From an uncultured Eubacteriales bacterium (GTDB taxonomy: Bacteria > Bacillota > Clostridia > Oscillospirales > Oscillospiraceae), in contig CAUABY010000094.1 of assembly GCA_958427375.1 (NCBI GenBank), forward strand, positions 1-7,848: DNA of 7,848 nt. The letters are read 5' to 3'. The translations under genes were made by a program, and so were the position numbers. A model generated the notes under the pieces. That model was not told the DNA's origin. It worked only from the letters and a program-made list of their open reading frames with translations, and did not search any database. Every line of letters starts with the position of its first letter. Position 1 is the stretch's first letter. This document shows, in pieces, positions 5,976-7,848 of the stretch.

Positions 5976-6740
5976 TCAAAGAATTTCTATTTTTTGGAGT
6001 GCTTCTTTCACTCCTTGGAGCATAACTGAAGTTTCCGGCAGCTCAAGGACACTTTTGCCCTTGATGTCATTTGCAGCGAACACGCCGTCCGCCGGAATTG
6101 TTGCAAGCATTTCAACCCCCGGTACATCTATGAGGTCTACAAGCTCAGGATTTGTGACGCGGTTTACTATGAAGCCGATTTTTTCATAGCTTATAAGCTC
6201 ATCCGCGACGCTCTTGATGGTTTCGACGACCTGCTGACCCTTCTTGCTCTGGTCAGTGATCAAAAGCAGATGGGTAACCTTTTCCATGACGCGGCGCTGG
6301 ATTTGTTCAATCCCCGCCTCACCGTCGATAACAACGTAGTCAAAGCTGTTTGCGAGAATTCCGATTACTTCTTTAAGGTAGGAGTTCACCTTGCAGTAGC
6401 ATCCGGAGCTCTCCGGACGGCCAATTGCCAAAAATGCAAAGCCCGGCATCTCAACCAGCGCGTCAAAGATTCTGAAACGCGCCTCAGAGAGCAGTTCGAG
6501 CGCTTCCCTCGTTTCGCCGTTTTCAACGCTGTCAACAATACTCATGCGAATGTCGTCCAGCGTCAGCTTCACGTCCACGCCAAGAGCTACGGACAGGCCT
6601 ACTGCCGGGTCTGCGTCGATGGCGAGTATTCTCTTGTCGGGATACCTCTCAACAAGAAGCTTGACTATCGATGCGCAGATTGACGTCTTACCGACGCCGC
6701 CCTTGCCTGCTACCGTGATTATCTTGGCCGCATTATCCAT
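5976..6740 (-). CDS. cooC-like: CooC/AcsF-type P-loop ATPase (nickel-insertion family)
   Basis: This 254-residue soluble protein belongs to the SIMIBI/MinD-like ATPases. The deviant Walker A motif GKGGVGKT (12-19) includes the signature lysine K13, and IDADPAVGLSVALG (41-54) follows, as in CooC. VVIDGEAGIEQIQRRV (136-151) is the Walker B/switch region, and IVNRV (191-195) fits the base-recognition position. The metal-binding CXC motif of CooC proteins is present: SSGCYCKVNSYL, with C114 and C116. In CooC the CXC pair of a dimer binds Ni or Zn, and ATP hydrolysis drives nickel into CO dehydrogenase; AcsF does the same for acetyl-CoA synthase. Here it is the first gene of an operon with no CODH, but with HgdA/HgdB/HgdC-type proteins and an ACS-like domain, so its client is probably one of those. 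The start ATG follows AGAGGGGG at a 7-nt spacing. The family call is firm; the metal is inference. Confidence 0.92.
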   Translation of the reverse strand: MDNAAKIITVAGKGGVGKTSICASIVKLLVERYPDKRILAIDADPAVGLSVALGVDVKLTLDDIRMSIVDSVENGETREALELLSEARFRIFDALVEMPGFAFLAIGRPESSGCYCKVNSYLKEVIGILANSFDYVVIDGEAGIEQIQRRVMEKVTHLLLITDQSKKGQQVVETIKSVADELISYEKIGFIVNRVTNPELVDLIDVPGVEMLATIPADGVFAANDIKGKSVLELPETSVMLQGVKEALQKIEIL

Positions 6741-6834
6741 ATACGTTCCCCCTCTGCTATGTTTCTGCTATTTTTCCGTTTGAAAAATACCTTCCCAGTC
6801 AAAAAACGCATTGCATATGAGTTTGGAGCCTCAT

Positions 6835-6888
6835 CACATTTCCGAAAGAAATGTGCAAATGGTACCATTTGCCGAAAATGTATTTTCG
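6835..6888. promoter_or_regulatory. Three abutting perfect inverted repeats in the operon leader
   Basis: CACATTTC-N5-GAAATGTG (6835-6855), the 18-bp palindrome GCAAATGGTACCATTTGC (6855-6872) and CGAAAAT-GT-ATTTTCG (6873-6888) run end to end without gaps. They lie between the predicted promoter and the CooC-like start, so they fall in the 5' leader. They could be stacked operator sites for dimeric repressors, or RNA hairpins. The half-sites share an AAATG core with the palindrome upstream of tetR, but the spacing differs. Confidence 0.55.
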
Positions 6889-6925
6889 CATTTTACATGT
6901 GGAGCATGCTTATGCTATTGTGGTT

Positions 6926-6954
6926 ATTCTATCACAGTGAAATAAATTATGCAA
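6926..6954 (-). promoter_or_regulatory. Sigma-A-type promoter of the operon
   Basis: On the minus strand TTGCAT (6954-6949) and TAGAAT (6931-6926) are separated by 17 bp. The -10 is preceded by TGA, giving an extended -10 (TGN). Transcription would begin near 6919, leaving a leader of about 180 nt before the CooC-like gene. Assigned by eye only. Confidence 0.55.
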
Positions 6955-7130
6955 GTTAAACGTCAATTTTTTGCTAAATTCGCCGATTTCTGTATAAAAT
7001 AGAGAAAAAGTTTGTTATAGTTCGGGCTATTTGTTAAGACACTTTTTGTGATTTGTCTGGTTATGAGGCATTTAATTACAAATATTTGAATTATATGAAA
7101 GTATTATCAAAAGATGGATTTTTTTACAAT

Positions 7131-7183
7131 GGGACCTCCGGGCTGTCAGAGCCGGACGCGCGGGGTTAAGGCTGTGCGGAGTT
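7131..7183. other. GC-rich island with nested complementary segments
   Basis: A GC-rich stretch stands out in AT-rich surroundings. CTCCG (7136-7140) can pair with CGGAG (7177-7181), enclosing GGCT-gtcag-AGCC (7141-7153). Alternatively the inner stem extends to CCGGGCT/AGCCGG with a bulge. It matches no riboswitch or tRNA that I know. It might be a small structured RNA, a leader element of the plus-strand gene lying upstream of the predicted promoter, or a decayed insertion. Confidence 0.3.
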
Positions 7184-7226
7184 CATAGCAAAATATAACA
7201 TATCTATTAATTATTATAAATATTCC

Positions 7227-7255
7227 TTGTCATAGAGCCTTTGATGTGCTAATAT
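7227..7255 (+). promoter_or_regulatory. Promoter of the plus-strand glycosidase-like gene
   Basis: TTGTCA (7227-7232) and TAATAT (7250-7255) are 17 bp apart, and TGC directly before the -10 makes it an extended -10. Transcription would start near 7262, about 60 nt before the gene. TTGACA at 7273-7278 is a competing -35, but its -10 would be poor and too close to the ribosome site. Confidence 0.5.
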
Positions 7256-7320
7256 ATCTCTGCATGTTTTGATTGACATAACATGTTCAGACGACATAAA
7301 TCCCCAGAGAGGTGCAATAA

Positions 7321-7848
7321 ATGATATTTAATAAGAAAAACAGCAGTCCTGAGGCAGATTTTACCGAGCTCAAAAAGCCCCGGCAGGATGAGAATCCGCA
7401 GCTTGAACGCGAGATTCGCAGAAGGCGCGCTAAAAACGGCCGCGTGATGAAAACGCTTGACCGAATTTTCGGCTTCATGCTGGCCACGGTGCTCATTATC
7501 GGTGTGGCTGGGCTGAGCCTTGTATACATATTTGAGCGCGGCCCGTCCAAATCGCTCACCGGGCTTTTTGTACACACCATGACTGAGACGCGCCGCTTTG
7601 ACTTTATGGCAAATCTCTTCCTGACTGAGGACGAGGTTGCCGCGCTCAATTCCACCGTCGGCGGCAAAGGCACGATAAGTGATTTTGACTCCTCGCTCAT
7701 CAAGATATCCAGCGCTGACGGTGATGGCCAAGCTGATTATGTTCAGACCGAGGATGAGGACGGCGACGGCATAATTTTTGAGACCATCAAGCAGAACGGC
7801 TATGTGGGCTATCTTATCACCGTGCTCGACCCCAAGCGCGTTATAGTA
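7321..7848 (+). CDS. Membrane-anchored phosphodiester glycosidase-like protein, N-terminal part (cut by window edge)
   Basis: The first 176 residues are visible; the frame runs off the right edge. The start ATG follows AGAGAGG (7306-7312) at an 8-nt spacing. A charged cytoplasmic tail (about 1-45, with the basic run EIRRRRAKNGR) precedes one membrane helix at about 48-70, so the bulk is outside the cell. The segment after the helix, GPSKSLTGLFVHTMTETRRF (74-93), then NLFLTEDEV, SSLIKIS and GYVGYLITVLDPKRVIV (160-176), follows a pattern that I recall from clostridial 'phosphodiester glycosidase family' (NAGPA domain, exopolysaccharide-related) proteins, whose catalytic domain comes later and is not visible. 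Residues 132-149 are strikingly rich in Asp, Gly and Glu. The gene is divergent from the main operon and probably unrelated to it in function. Confidence 0.7.
   Translation, partial: MIFNKKNSSPEADFTELKKPRQDENPQLEREIRRRRAKNGRVMKTLDRIFGFMLATVLIIGVAGLSLVYIFERGPSKSLTGLFVHTMTETRRFDFMANLFLTEDEVAALNSTVGGKGTISDFDSSLIKISSADGDGQADYVQTEDEDGDGIIFETIKQNGYVGYLITVLDPKRVIV

Larger units (their letters stand above)
6741..7320. other. 580-bp AT-rich divergent intergenic region
   Basis: No gene is supported here; short frames in it lack ribosome sites and family features. It holds the promoter and leader of the minus-strand operon (6835-6954), a GC-rich island with possible stems (7131-7183) and a promoter for the plus-strand gene (7227-7255). 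The part from about 6960 to 7130 is AT-rich and shows nothing that I can name. Confidence 0.8.

Noticed and set aside
6801..6806. Leader attenuator using the T-run on the minus strand
   Set aside because: The only upstream stem (ATGAG/CTCAT) is 5 bp, AT-rich and separated from the T-run, too weak for a terminator.
6759..6959. 66-aa plus-strand frame in the operon leader
   Set aside because: No ribosome site, and it runs through the palindromes and the opposing promoter. Composition is that of random AT-rich sequence.
7249..7731. Minus-strand open frames (160 and 138 aa) at the right end
   Set aside because: The plus-strand frame here has a promoter, a ribosome site, a membrane helix and a family pattern; the minus frames have none of these.

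Overview
The window looks like chromosomal DNA from a strict anaerobe of the Bacillota, probably a gut-type Clostridia (Oscillospirales-like). The grounds are the gene content (an oxygen-sensitive 2-hydroxyacyl-CoA dehydratase-type radical system with its ATP-driven activator, a CooC-type nickel ATPase, an old-yellow-enzyme-type reductase, a phosphodiester-glycosidase-like envelope protein), the AGGAGG-like ribosome sites, and GC-rich genes set in AT-rich spacers. The genus is inference.

Layout, right to left along the main operon (minus strand). After a 580-bp AT-rich spacer with a good promoter and three abutting palindromes come: a CooC/AcsF-type P-loop ATPase (6740-5976); a HgdB/BcrC-like subunit starting at TTG (5959-4763); an unusually long, cysteine-rich HgdA-like subunit overlapping it by one base (4763-2970); a HgdC-type activator ATPase (2857-2063); a 52-residue single-helix membrane protein (1990-1832); and a 242-residue protein that resembles an excised piece of acetyl-CoA synthase (AcsB/CdhC) (1828-1100). 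A hairpin at 1051-1078 probably closes the operon. Next, still on the minus strand, come a TetR regulator (977-348) with a palindromic operator candidate just upstream, and the start of an OYE-type flavin reductase (315-1, cut by the window). On the far right, plus strand, a divergent gene (7321-end, cut) encodes the N-terminal part of a membrane-anchored phosphodiester-glycosidase-like protein.

How the genes may work together. HgdC-type proteins use ATP hydrolysis to push one low-potential electron into an HgdA/HgdB-type partner (the 'archerase' principle), so three of the genes form a complete ATP-driven radical or low-potential reductase. The other two recognisable genes come from CO dehydrogenase/acetyl-CoA synthase biology: a CooC-type nickel-insertion ATPase with its CXC motif, and a stand-alone ACS-like domain with a CX2CX5C cluster motif. 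No CODH catalytic subunit, full-length ACS or corrinoid protein gene is in the window. The tight arrangement of these two sets is the main discovery candidate: an uncharacterised, possibly nickel-dependent, ATP-driven reductase or dehydratase system. Substrate and reaction cannot be read from the sequence.
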